From: Margaritifera margaritifera
Lineage: Eukaryota > Mollusca > Bivalvia > Unionida > Margaritiferidae
Reading direction: 5' to 3'
NCBI GenBank assembly: GCA_029931535.1
Contig: JAQPZY010001638.1
Coordinates: 6,317,501-6,381,500 of the forward strand
DNA length: 64,000 nucleotides
Shown here one piece after another: positions 1-9,540 of this stretch (its first letter is position 1; every line of letters begins with the position of its first letter). The notes beneath the pieces are model-generated. The model had not been told where the DNA came from, made no database searches, and worked only from the letters and a program-made list of their open reading frames with translations. The position numbers and the translations under genes were made by a program.

Positions 1-1608
1 CATAGGGAAAGAATAGATTGCTTAGATAAAATTTTTGAGAAAAAACGTCATGGTCTTGGACGAAACAAAAAAGCTTTTGAAAATTTTGCTAAACGGCGAT
101 TGTTCAGAGAACTCGGGTTAGATTACAATGACGCTGAAACAATTGTTGCCGTCCATAATGAACCAGATGACGCGCATGCGTTGGCTATGAGTTACTTAGT
201 GCTAGTATCATCAAAAACACCAGAATTTCAAAATAAATACAGCGGTGATGATATAGCTACTGCATTTGATACCATTGAAACAATTGAGAAAAAATTAAAA
301 GCATTACCGGAAGCTGAACGAACTCCTTTTTATGATGAACTAAACGCACTTGATGAAATACCAGATGAAATAACATGAGATCCAGATCCAAAACAAAAAA
401 CATATAATGAAATAATAATTAATGGAGTTGATAATCGTTTATTAGGCACCTTCATAAATGAACCACTATATTTAAATTTACGTGAATTAATAAAAGAAAA
501 ATTAAATGTGAACGAGCTGTTGTCCAAAGATAATATCTTAGGTGAATTTGCTGCAGCATATACAATATTATACCAATACTTAGTGTTAGACACAATACCA
601 GTAGGCGCTGTAAAATCAGCTATGGAATTTATTGACTCAAATCAAAATATTGATGTAAACAAAATACATCATGTTCCAGAAACATTCGAGTTTAAATATA
701 AATTATCGTATTCAATAGAGCAAGATCAAATGATAAAAGAGAAAAAAATTAATGTATTCGAAAAATACAGAGATTTTATTGATGATGTAAAAAATAAAAA
801 GTTTAAAGACTTGGTTTCAAAAGCTGCAGAAAAATTAAAATTTGAGGAGGTTATTAAATACCATAAAGATGTTGACAAATTCATTGATGCTGTTTTTACC
901 CTTTGGTTTATTGATAAATACTTAGAACGAGAAAATATAGCTGGTATGCCTGCGCATTATGATGAAAAAATGTTTAATGTTTTTGGGCATAGTGTTGTAG
1001 ACTCTGAGGCTTATTTTAAAATGAATAAGCATTTAGAAAATAAAATTAAAGTAGAATATCTAAATAAAATAAAAAATTTGACGCCTATTGATGATATTAT
1101 AAAAGGAAATCATCCTTATCCACTAGATCAAATATCGCCAGGACATCGTTATTTACTTCCTCATAATATTAAAATTAAACATCTAAAAAAATTAATTTTA
1201 GAGTTTTATTATAAAGAAGAGAAAATGAGAGTAAAAACTGTTTTAAATAATGGTACATTATCAGATCAGCCAGATCAATCACATGTAAAAGAAAGATTCG
1301 CAACCGCATATGTAATACTCCGCCAATACTTTATTCCAAAAAATATTAACATCGATTTTGTTAAAGCAGCTGTCGAATTCATTGATTTGCATGAGCACGA
1401 TATCGGTGAAATAAATGATATTGAAACAGTTTCAAATACACTCGACCACAAATCAACAAAAGAATACACTGATAAACAAGAAGAACAACTGCGGCGCCCT
1501 GCATCCAGTATTTTTAACAAATACAAAACAGTACTTGCAGATAGGCGTAATGTGGATTTTAGTACATTAGTTTGTGATGCCGCTATAAAATTAAAAATAA
1601 CGAGTTAA
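1..1608 (+). CDS. Partial unknown protein with duplicated ~100-residue domain; one in-frame TGA
   Basis: One frame is open from the window edge to TAA at 1606-1608, except for a single TGA at 376-378. The frame is the same on both sides, so this is one reading unit and not two genes. The part before the TGA is acidic and helical in look. After it, two segments resemble each other: 541-840 and about 1291-1602. Both contain an (A/T)AY-x-IL-x-QY motif, a VK(S/A)A(M/V)EFID motif about 20 residues later, and an F-x-KY-x(22-26)-A(A/E)-x-KLK ending. I recognise no family. One tryptophan is encoded by TGG (near 904), so a code in which TGA is always Trp is not demanded. The TGA may be a nonsense mutation, a sequencing error or readthrough. 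The next frame begins 29 bases downstream on the same strand. No introns are apparent, which fits a viral or otherwise foreign origin (inference). Confidence 0.55.
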
Positions 1609-1637
1609 CCTAAAAATAATCAACGCGCATTGATATA

Positions 1638-2693
1638 ATGAAACAAATCATCGACTTTAAACATATTTCTACAGCAATACCAAAAGAGGAACGCAATCAA
1701 CTAATATCATATTTTTATACTTATCATAAAAAAGCGTATTGCTCCAAACAAGCAGCCAAGTATTACAGCCGACTAATAAAATTAATATTTTATACACCAC
1801 TATTAATAACAACAAGTGGAATTGTTTCAGCAGGTAGCACACTCAATCCACTACTTCTAATAGTATCTGGTATTGGAATATTTGTTAGTGCTGGATTCCG
1901 ACGCCTCGAACCAAAGCTCGAACATAAAAGATCATCGTGTAAATTAGCTGCATCAATCTACTCAAAAATATTAACAGAATTACAAGCTTATTTACGTGGT
2001 AACAAATACGATATTATTGGACTAATCCATGAATTACAAACCAAAGACAATATGTTAGTCGATATTGCACCAAACAGAATATCAAAATATGAAGAAAAAA
2101 ATATGATACTATATATAGTAAAACATAATATGAAATGTAAAAAGTGTCCAATTATGCAATATTTCATCAATCATGGAAGCATCGAAGACTGTTATATCAT
2201 ACATAGCGCAATATTTTACATAAATTCTAAATTCTATTACGATATAAATACCATGAACGATACACTCATTAAAATTTATTATACGTTAAAACACGGCAAT
2301 ATAATCAAAATAAAAACGTTCAAAACCATCCACGGCTTATTTTTCAATGTTATTCTTCCTGGCAAATCAAATGCAATTACATGTGATAATAATCAATCAG
2401 TGATTGATCGCACTAATATATTAATACCAAGCATAAATGATGATTCTGATGAAGCCAACCTGGTTACAAAATTTTTACTATCCAATGATCCTGCCGATTC
2501 TAGCGATGTTTTTTCAGAAAATAGGCTTCAAAATAGTAATTTTATAATCAGACTTAAATTTCAGGATGTAATTTTATATAATTTATATCATAAAACGTTT
2601 TACTTAACAGACCAAGTATGCTTAGACAATCAAACGTATTCAGATTGCATAAAAACTATCGAAAAAATATTAAAATTCATAATTTGTATCTAA
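1638..2693 (+). CDS. SLATT-like two-transmembrane protein, unknown function
   Basis: This is a 351-residue frame from ATG at 1638 to TAA. The N-terminal third looks like the SLATT pattern: a helix rich in Tyr, Lys and Ala (residues 22-46), TM1 (about 46-66, containing LIFYTPLLITTSG), TM2 (about 70-87, containing LLLIVSGIGIFVSAG), then a basic segment and an amphipathic helix (90-120). SLATT proteins are known as pore-forming effectors linked to nucleotide-signalling defence systems, and similar proteins occur in large DNA viruses. The remaining ~230 residues (one CKKC motif near 165, no Trp) I cannot place. No ribosome-binding motif precedes the ATG, which argues against a bacterial contaminant. 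It forms a compact same-strand pair with the upstream frame. The SLATT call rests on pattern alone and needs a profile search. Confidence 0.55.
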   Translation: MKQIIDFKHISTAIPKEERNQLISYFYTYHKKAYCSKQAAKYYSRLIKLIFYTPLLITTSGIVSAGSTLNPLLLIVSGIGIFVSAGFRRLEPKLEHKRSSCKLAASIYSKILTELQAYLRGNKYDIIGLIHELQTKDNMLVDIAPNRISKYEEKNMILYIVKHNMKCKKCPIMQYFINHGSIEDCYIIHSAIFYINSKFYYDINTMNDTLIKIYYTLKHGNIIKIKTFKTIHGLFFNVILPGKSNAITCDNNQSVIDRTNILIPSINDDSDEANLVTKFLLSNDPADSSDVFSENRLQNSNFIIRLKFQDVILYNLYHKTFYLTDQVCLDNQTYSDCIKTIEKILKFIICI

Positions 2694-2715
2694 ACATTTA
2701 TATATAAACAATTAT

Positions 2716-2860
2716 AGTAGTAAGGTAAGAGGCGTGAGCACAGCATAACCTATCCGATCCGAAGTGAAAATCCGGAAGGACGGGGCCAAGGGACCCGGAC
2801 TGTAGGATTTGAACGAGGTGAGGATGGGTTGTGCTGGGATACGCCTTTTACCTTACTACT
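2716..2860 (+). ncRNA. Structured RNA candidate with 20-bp closing stem
   Basis: Arms 2716-2735 and 2841-2860 pair over 20 consecutive positions, with only one wobble. Inside, 2737-2741 pairs with 2831-2835 and 2747-2755 pairs with 2822-2830 (one wobble), enclosing a GC-rich hairpin around 2768-2810. Both wobbles are G·U when read as plus-strand RNA but would be A·C mismatches in a minus-strand RNA, so the plus strand is the likely product. TATATAAA lies at 2701-2708 and a T4 run at 2863-2866 follows the stem. A shorter T-run inside the 3' arm could stop Pol III early. It sits 22 bases after the SLATT-like gene and is far more GC-rich than its surroundings. It is not a tRNA, 5S, U-RNA or hammerhead that I recognise. 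A foldback DNA element is the main alternative. Confidence 0.5.
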
Positions 2861-2865
2861 GCTTT

Positions 2866-3150
2866 TCTATTTTTAGTAACGGCCGGCATATTTAAGGGCG
2901 AATTGGTATCATTTGTAAAACCTTGTCAGCCATCAATGCCTGGATGCTTTCTGTCATATATGGTCAAATTTTGTTGAGCTACTTTCAGAGGAAGCCGTTT
3001 AAAGGTTTTTCTATTTTTAGTAATGGCGGCCAAACTAGATAGCTGATCGGCATCATTGGTACAAACTTGAAAACCATCTATGCCAGGATGCTTTCTGTCA
3101 AATTTGAAGAATCGTTCAACCAGACTATCCCGTAGCTCCGTTAAATCTCG
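2866..3150. repeat. Interspersed repeat, two ~125-140 bp monomers
   Basis: Two related monomers, each starting near TTTCTATTTTTAGTAA(C/T)GGC, continue through GGCATCATT-type and ATGCC(A/T)GGATGCTTTCTGTCA segments. Diverged relatives occur at 3610-3900. The frames crossing them are repeat-derived and not genes. Confidence 0.7.
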
Positions 3151-3377
3151 TAATATACGAGGGTCTAGTAACATGCTTCATTGATCGTTGTTACCAGACA
3201 GAAGGCGCTTCAGTTAAAATTTATACAAGCGAACAAACAAAGACATTTATCGTTTTCTCAAAACTTCTCTAAACATATACTCTGCGATCATTCAATCCAA
3301 AATTATATTATAAACATCAATTTTAAACAGATGTTCATGCAGAAGGCGTGTCTCAGTCAGCCAATCGAACTGTCAAT

Positions 3378-3426
3378 GTTGACGTGAAACATCACGTCAT
3401 TTCATCATCACAATGACGTATTACGT
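3378..3426. promoter_or_regulatory. Cluster of four TGACGT/ACGTCA (CRE-like) motifs
   Basis: Within 50 bases there are TGACGTGA, CACGTCA, TGACGTA and TACGTCAC. CREB/ATF factors bind TGACGTCA-type sites. No adjacent gene start is visible, so function is inference only. Confidence 0.3.
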
Positions 3427-3609
3427 CACCTCCCCTCATCAGCCAGTCAAATCAAATCACTTTTCCAAATTTTGGCATAGCCTCTTTCTGATGTTTTTTT
3501 GTTTTTTGTTTTTTTTTTTTTAACCAGACCCTCTTCTGGCGGAGATCTTATGGCATCACACGAGAGCAGTTTTTGAGAAGACGAAGAAGAAGTCGTTGCA
3601 AGTTTTTGT

Positions 3610-3900
3610 AATTTTAAATAACTATGGCCATATTGGATAACGGAGCGGAATCATTTGACAAATTTGAAAGACCTTCATGCAAGGATGTTTTCTGTCGAAT
3701 TTGGTCAAATTCTAATTAGTTGTTTTTAAGAAAAAGTTGGTTAAAGATTTCTCCATTTTTAGTAACGGCGACCATACGAATGATGGATCGGCCATCCACT
3801 GAACACATTTCAAAGGCCTTGATGCCAGAATTAACCCTCTAAAATTATGTGTAAATTGGTCAAGAGGTTTTTCAGAAGTTGTAAATAGCAATTGTGAACT
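3610..3900. repeat. Diverged copies of the 2866-3150 repeat monomer
   Basis: The landmarks CATTTTTAGTAACGGCGACCAT and the ATGGATCGGC(A/C) and GATGCCAG segments recur here in the same order. The copies are imperfect and end near ACGACGGACAAAGAA, the tract typical of these molluscan repeats. Confidence 0.6.
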
Positions 3901-4870
3901 AATGACGCACGACGGACAAAGAACAATACCATAAGTTCTCTTACGGCCAGGTGAGCCAAAAAGTATGAAGCAGTTGACAAATTAAATGTATCCTCCTTCC
4001 CACTCCACCACAAAAATAAATAAACTGCTCTGCATGTTGAAATGCAAATAGTTCAGGTTTTCTGGAAAAAAATTGTTTCTTTAGACTAATCAGCCATAAA
4101 CATTCTAAATTCTAAAACACTGATCGAGAGGCTTGTGCTTGAACAATGATTGATTTCTCTTACATAATACTTTTCCAATGTGTAATCCACACTTAACAGT
4201 CTCTATTCAGTCTCTTCTCCTTTAACCAGTATATCTGTGTGTGTGTCTTTCATTTATTTTAATTTCGCTTTACAAAGTAAAAAAAAAAGAAGATAGGTTA
4301 ACGTGTAATTCGAAATGGGAAAGTATATTTCTGAGTATAGATTTCATTAAAGCATTGCACAGAATAAATCTAGCGTAAAATTTTCTGTGATATTCTTTCA
4401 TTGAAAGATGTAATTATTAAAAGCTAGATTCTTAACACATACAGTGGGATTTTCAACAACAAAATGGAGCAGTAAAATAGTCTGTATTTATGTCATCAGC
4501 GTGTATTTTCGTCTCTTGCCTTCCGTAAGTATTTTTAAGTTGACACTGCTAAATCAATCAAGTTAACGATTTTTTTGTTTTTAGACAAACCATAGGTCGA
4601 TTTGTTTATTGCAAAGTATTGCCACTGCTAAACAGGCATATGGGATATACAGTTTAAATTTGATTTGATGAAGTCATTAACAATCATAACTCATCAAATG
4701 CATTGTTTAGCCCCACTCTGTTCCCCCCCCCCAAAAAAAAAAGTGTCCCTCGGAGGGACTGATGCTCTACTGGCTAAAAAGAATTTCCAGGTATTCAAGA
4801 TAAGACCATTTCTTACTTTTAACTGCGGAGTGTTTAAACCATCTTTGATATTCTTCAGCGATAACAAGAG
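3901..4870. other. AT-rich intergenic DNA, no gene seen
   Basis: There are homopolymer runs, including a C9A9 block at 4724-4742, and short frames without coding character. No splice-bounded exon or known repeat is recognised. Confidence 0.5.
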
Positions 4871-5900
4871 TTTCATATTAGGTGTTGTGGTGAACATACT
4901 GGATATCAACATGGCACCATTTTCATTTAGGACCAACAAAGCATCATAAGAAGTCTTCTGGTGGAAACGCCATGTTGATATGACTTTCCATTTTGAAGGA
5001 GTAACAATAATAAAATGTTCAAGATGGATGCCATGGTGGACATATTCGATATCAAATTGGCACCATAATCATCCATTGCTGTTTCGTATCAACTAGACAT
5101 CATTTGAAGTCTTTTGGAGAAAGCACAATTTCGATATGAACAGCCATCTTGGAGAAAAAGTAAAAACAAGAATTTTAAGATGGCCATGGTGGCAGTCATA
5201 TTAGAGGTTGGATCGGCACCATTTTCATTTACGACCAAGTAGATATCATAAGAAATCTTTTAGTGAAAACCTCATTCTGATATGACCATTTATGCAGGAG
5301 AAATAGTGATAACACAATTTTCAAAATGGTCACTGTGACAGGCATATTGAATGTCTAAATGGCACCATTAGGATCAAGTAGATATCATAAGAAGTTGTTT
5401 AGTAAAAAACCCATGTTGATATATCTATTCAAAAGGAGTAGTAAGAACAATATTTTCAAGATGCCCGCTGTTGTGGTCATCTTGGACATCAGATCGACAC
5501 CATTTTCATTTTGGACCAACTATATACATCATCAGAAGTCTTCCGGGTAAAACCACATGGCAATATTACTTTTCATTCAGAAGGATTAACAAAAATAAGC
5601 TGTGGCGGCCATATTGGACATCAGATCGTCACCATTTCCATTTAGGACCAACTAGATATAATAAGAAGTCTTTTAGTGAAATCTCATCTTAATATGACCA
5701 TCCATTCAGGAGGAGTAGCGATAGCAAGATTTTCAAGCTGGCCTCTGTGGCGGCCATATAGGATGTCGTTTAGGACCAACTAGACCATGGGATGAGTGTG
5801 TGTGTAAATATTCATGGCAATCTTCCAAGTAGTTTAGGAGGAGTAGCAATAACAAACTTGTACTAACGGACGGACGGACGACGGACAACATACCATTCCA
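4871..5900. repeat. Tandem-like array of ~140-150 bp molluscan repeat monomers
   Basis: About six diverged monomers share, in order: AAGATGG-C-GC-GTGGCGGCCATATTGGA, a GATCGGCACCATTTTCATTT segment, GGACCAACTAGATAT(A/C)ATAAGAAGTC, and CATTCAGGAGGAGTAGCGATAAC. The (ACGG)n tract at 5868-5886 closes the array. The same monomer recurs at 15930-16690. All reading frames here are repeat shadows. Confidence 0.75.
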
Positions 5901-6524
5901 TAAGCTCTTCTGGAATATGACCAGCAGAGCAAAAAACAGAAGAAAAAAAAAAACAACAACAAGAGATTTTAGGAAGGGGAACTAAAATGGTAACTGTCTC
6001 GAATGTCGCCTTTTGTCTTGTTTGCCAATATTGAAAATTTCCAAAAGGAAAACAAACATTTACCAAGCTGGATTCGATAATTTAACTGCATTATCTTCAT
6101 GAAGAAAAACCATGCTGACTAAGAATTATTAGTTCCAGCCCATTTTTTTTATCTTGGTTTGGTAATCAGCTAACAGCAGAAACGCTGTATTTATCAGTTA
6201 CCAGCACTAACTCTAAGAGGCAGCCCCATATGTTTTCTTCCAAGAACAAACTTTACTTTGTATTTTGATAAAATCTTGAAATTTCTTCTCCCGGGCAGTT
6301 AGCATTGAACATGAATGCGACGGTTCATGCTAGCATTGTTTTGTAACAATGTTTGGAATTTCATATGGGAAGAAAGGATGTAAACAAGTGTTAACTGTAT
6401 TTGTTACCATGGCGACAGAATGTGGTTTATTTCAAGCAAGCTTGCCAATCTCTGAAATATATTTAGTTAAAACTGCACTTTAGGAAGATAGTACAGGTTC
6501 TAACAACTTAAAACTCGTCATCGC

Positions 6525-6905
6525 GTAGTATCGGCGTAATGTCGTCTTGGAGGCGTAGTGTCGGCGTAATGTTGTCTTGGAGGCGTAGTGTCGGCGTAAT
6601 GTCGTCTTGGAGGAGTAGTGTCGGCGTAATGTCGAGTTGGCGGCGTAGTGTCGGCGTAATGTCGTCTTGGAGGAGTAGTGTCGGCGTAATGTCGTCTTGG
6701 AGGAGTAGTGTCGGCGTAATGTCGTCTTGGAGTAGTGTCGGCGTAATGTCGTCTTCGAAAAGTAGTGTCAGCGTAATGTCGTTTTGGAGGCGTAGTGTCG
6801 GCGTAATGTCTTGGAGGCGTAGTGTCGGCGTTTTGTCGTCTTGGAGGTGAAGTGTCTGCGTAATATCGTCTTGGAGGCATAGTATCGGCGTAATGTCGTC
6901 TTGAA
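6525..6905. repeat. 30-bp minisatellite (about 12 units)
   Basis: The unit reads GTCGTCTTGGAGGCGTAGTG followed by TCGGCGTAAT, with some units shortened by 3-9 bases. The period is a multiple of three, so both strands show artificial long frames. GC content and CpG density are well above the flanks. Confidence 0.9.
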
Positions 6906-8580
6906 GGCTTGGGAAAATTGCAAAGTTTGGATGAGCTACCACTTAAAGAAACCGGGAATTGAATCCAAGACCGTGAAGGTGTTAGAACCCGAGCATTACC
7001 GCGACTCAGAATATACTCATAAAATATTTTTAGCACCGACTCACGATATTTGACTTCTAGCCTCCAAAATATTATCCCCCCCCCCCCCAATGTCTCAAAC
7101 TCAGGCTCAACTCAAAATTCAGACTTTTGACTGACGTCTGAATTTGAGATTAAGCTAGAGTCTAATTGTCAAGTGTTGCTTTTTTATCCGGGGCCTGTTA
7201 CTAACTACTGACTCTCCATAACACACGTTTTCATTATTAGCTTCGGCCATGAACCTTTTATTGGTACAATCGATCACAATTAATTTTCATCTGTACATTT
7301 TGTAACATAGAAGAATCTGTAAAGTTTAATTATTTCTCGTCTGAGAAAATATGCAGTCTAAAATATGTTTTAATATTTTCAGATCTGTACAATTTAAATT
7401 AGGTTGAAGTTTAAGGTAACATTTTTAGAAGACAAATATTCATGCGTTAATGAAATTTTTAATGGAACAGCTTTACTGATTCTATCGCTTCAAATTAGGA
7501 CTAGCAGCGGCTGCCTTTGTCCAAGGTGACACTTACAATTCCAGACAACCCTTGCCGTGCATCTGTTGAGTATTACACGTTCCAAAGAAAGCGTGATTCT
7601 CGATTCCCACGACTGAAAAATTCACAATTTTGACTAAAATGAGAGGGGACAGACCACATGTCGCCTTTCCAATTAATGGCAACTACTTTATGCAGTTTAT
7701 TGATTGTAGCTAGTTTCGAAAACAGACGACAACAGGCTATGAACGGTCTGTCGCTGAAGTAAGACGGTAGTGTTTTCCATCAGCACGCCAGATAGCAAAG
7801 GTCAATACGAATCGATAGTATGTGCTTCATTTCTTATGTTGAGGACCTGACCTGCATGGTTTTCATAATGATATATAAAACAAAATGGCGTACAATGAAA
7901 ACAGAACAATGAGAAAACAAGAGCACCACATGCGGCGCATGGTACACTGGTTTTGAAAACAAACTGAGAGTGTATAGACTTGGGGTAATTACTAGATGTC
8001 GTGTGTGTGTGTGTGTGTGTGTGTTTTAAAACTGCAATACCTGAAAATGGCTTGGAGAAATATACTGAAGAGAAACAGCAACACTTATGTAAATTATGAA
8101 CTATTTTATGAATAAGGGACGAAACTGGTCGACAATGAAACCCTTCATTAGTATAGTGAATAAACATTATAGCTGTCGGAATAAAATGGTACAACAGAAT
8201 GGAGACTACGCGAAAAACAGAGCCTCCACAAACAATAGACAATATACCCATGATGTACACAATCGCGAATCTTTAAACAATAAAAATGGTAAAAAGAACT
8301 GCATACAGGCTGAGTTGCTGTAAACATACTATACATGAATCATTGACACTTACGATAATATACTATGCTGTATGTGTAATAAAAAAAATGCTAAGACGGG
8401 GATCCCATTATTCATAATTTGAAAATCATGTAGACATAAATATTTGGATATGGTTCCATGAAAATATATTTGGTGATTGAAAATCCCTGGAGAAATAAAT
8501 AGTATGTATTTAACTTATTCCATTATATACAAGCGATTATAAAAGTGACTCAAGTTTCATTACAGACCTGACAAGGATAC
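6906..8580. other. Intergenic DNA with short (GT)n and C-run
   Basis: There is a C-run at 7076-7088 and (GT)12-13 at about 8001-8025. I see no supported gene. Frames at 7802-8336 overlap on both strands and lack coding features. Confidence 0.5.
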
Positions 8581-8589
8581 AATGTCAGC

Positions 8590-9540
8590 GTGTTTATTTT
8601 CCGTTTATGTGACCTTAACCTAGGTACGGGTGACAGTGACCTTGAGACAGGGGGCATGGCTGTGATATGTCACTGCATCTAATCATGATATAGAAATGAC
8701 CAAAGTGTGTACCCTGAACAAGTATGTAAGTCACTGATTTATATTTCCCTTGCTGTGACCGTGACCTTGTGGTTGGGGGAAGGGTCGGCGGAAGGGTATT
8801 TGACACCCTAGGCGAACCTTCAGCCTTGCACCCCCCACCCCAAAAATTAACTTTCGAAAATGAATATTGTGCATTAGTATGAATAAAAATTCTGCATCTG
8901 TTTTTCTCTTTATATTTTTAGACGCTTATTATGTTCTATTTTACGCTATTTCTCTTTCTTTTTTATTCATTCAGTTTTTTGCCGCCCATCAACTTTTTCA
9001 TCCCTAGGCCACCGCCTAGTTTGCCTAGCGGTTAAACCAGCCCTGGTTGGGGGCGTAGCTGTGGTATACAACACACCATCTAGTCGTGACAAATATGCGG
9101 CGAAACTTTATTTAATATCCTCAGTGGCTAAAAGTGTATACCCGAGCAAAGTTACAAGTGACTGATGTACATTTTCTCTGGCCGGGACCTTGACTTTGAT
9201 GCATAGGGTCAGGCTGTGGTGCGCGACACACCATCTAGTCATAACATATATCTAATTAAAGCTTCATCGACATATCCTCAGCATTTTAAAAGTTACAACC
9301 AGGACAATGATTCAGGCCACTAACTTTCTTTGTTTATTAGCCGTGACCTTGACCTTTGACCTGGTGACTTGACTATAGTATTGTTCGCGACACACCGTCT
9401 AATCATATGTACCTGAGCAAAGTTTCATCAAAATATCTCTAAACCTTGCAAAGTTATAGGCCGGACAATAAAATGTAATGAACGGACGGACGGACAGATA
9501 ACGCCATAACCTAATACTTCCGACTTAATACGGGCGAATA
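8590..9540. repeat. Dispersed repeat built on GTGACCTTGACC units
   Basis: Four diverged monomers (about 150-170 bp) contain GTGACCTTGACC near one end, GGCTGTGGT-CGCGACACACC(A/G)TCTA in the middle and AAGTTTCATC-A-ATATC later. The last ends in (ACGG)n at 9482-9495. The first or second monomer is interrupted by the insertion at 8780-9045. It is related to 17010-17690. Confidence 0.75.
8780..9045. mobile_element. hAT-like non-autonomous element, 266 bp
   Basis: The insertion is flanked by a perfect 8-bp duplication GTTGGGGG (8772-8779 and 9046-9053). Ends are similar inverted repeats (AAGGGTCGG versus CAGGGCTGG). Eight-base duplications with a CAG-type terminus are typical of hAT elements. No transposase is encoded. 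It splits a GTGACC-repeat monomer. Confidence 0.65.

Noticed and set aside
1..2693. Mycoplasma contaminant using TGA as Trp
   Set aside because: TGG is also used, no ribosome-binding sites are visible, and the segment is contiguous with host repeats; not fully excluded without reads across ~2870.
2741..2820. tRNA or 5S rRNA in the structured region
   Set aside because: A B-box-like GTTCAAATCC exists on the minus strand and GGATGGGT/GAAGTGAAA resemble 5S segments, but neither a cloverleaf nor the 5S three-way fold can be drawn.
6508..7090. Overlapping minus-strand frames of 144 and 190 codons
   Set aside because: Both are translations of the 30-bp minisatellite in different frames.
8001..8025. 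Z-DNA-forming (GT)n as a regulatory element
   Set aside because: Short, common dinucleotide tract with no gene context.
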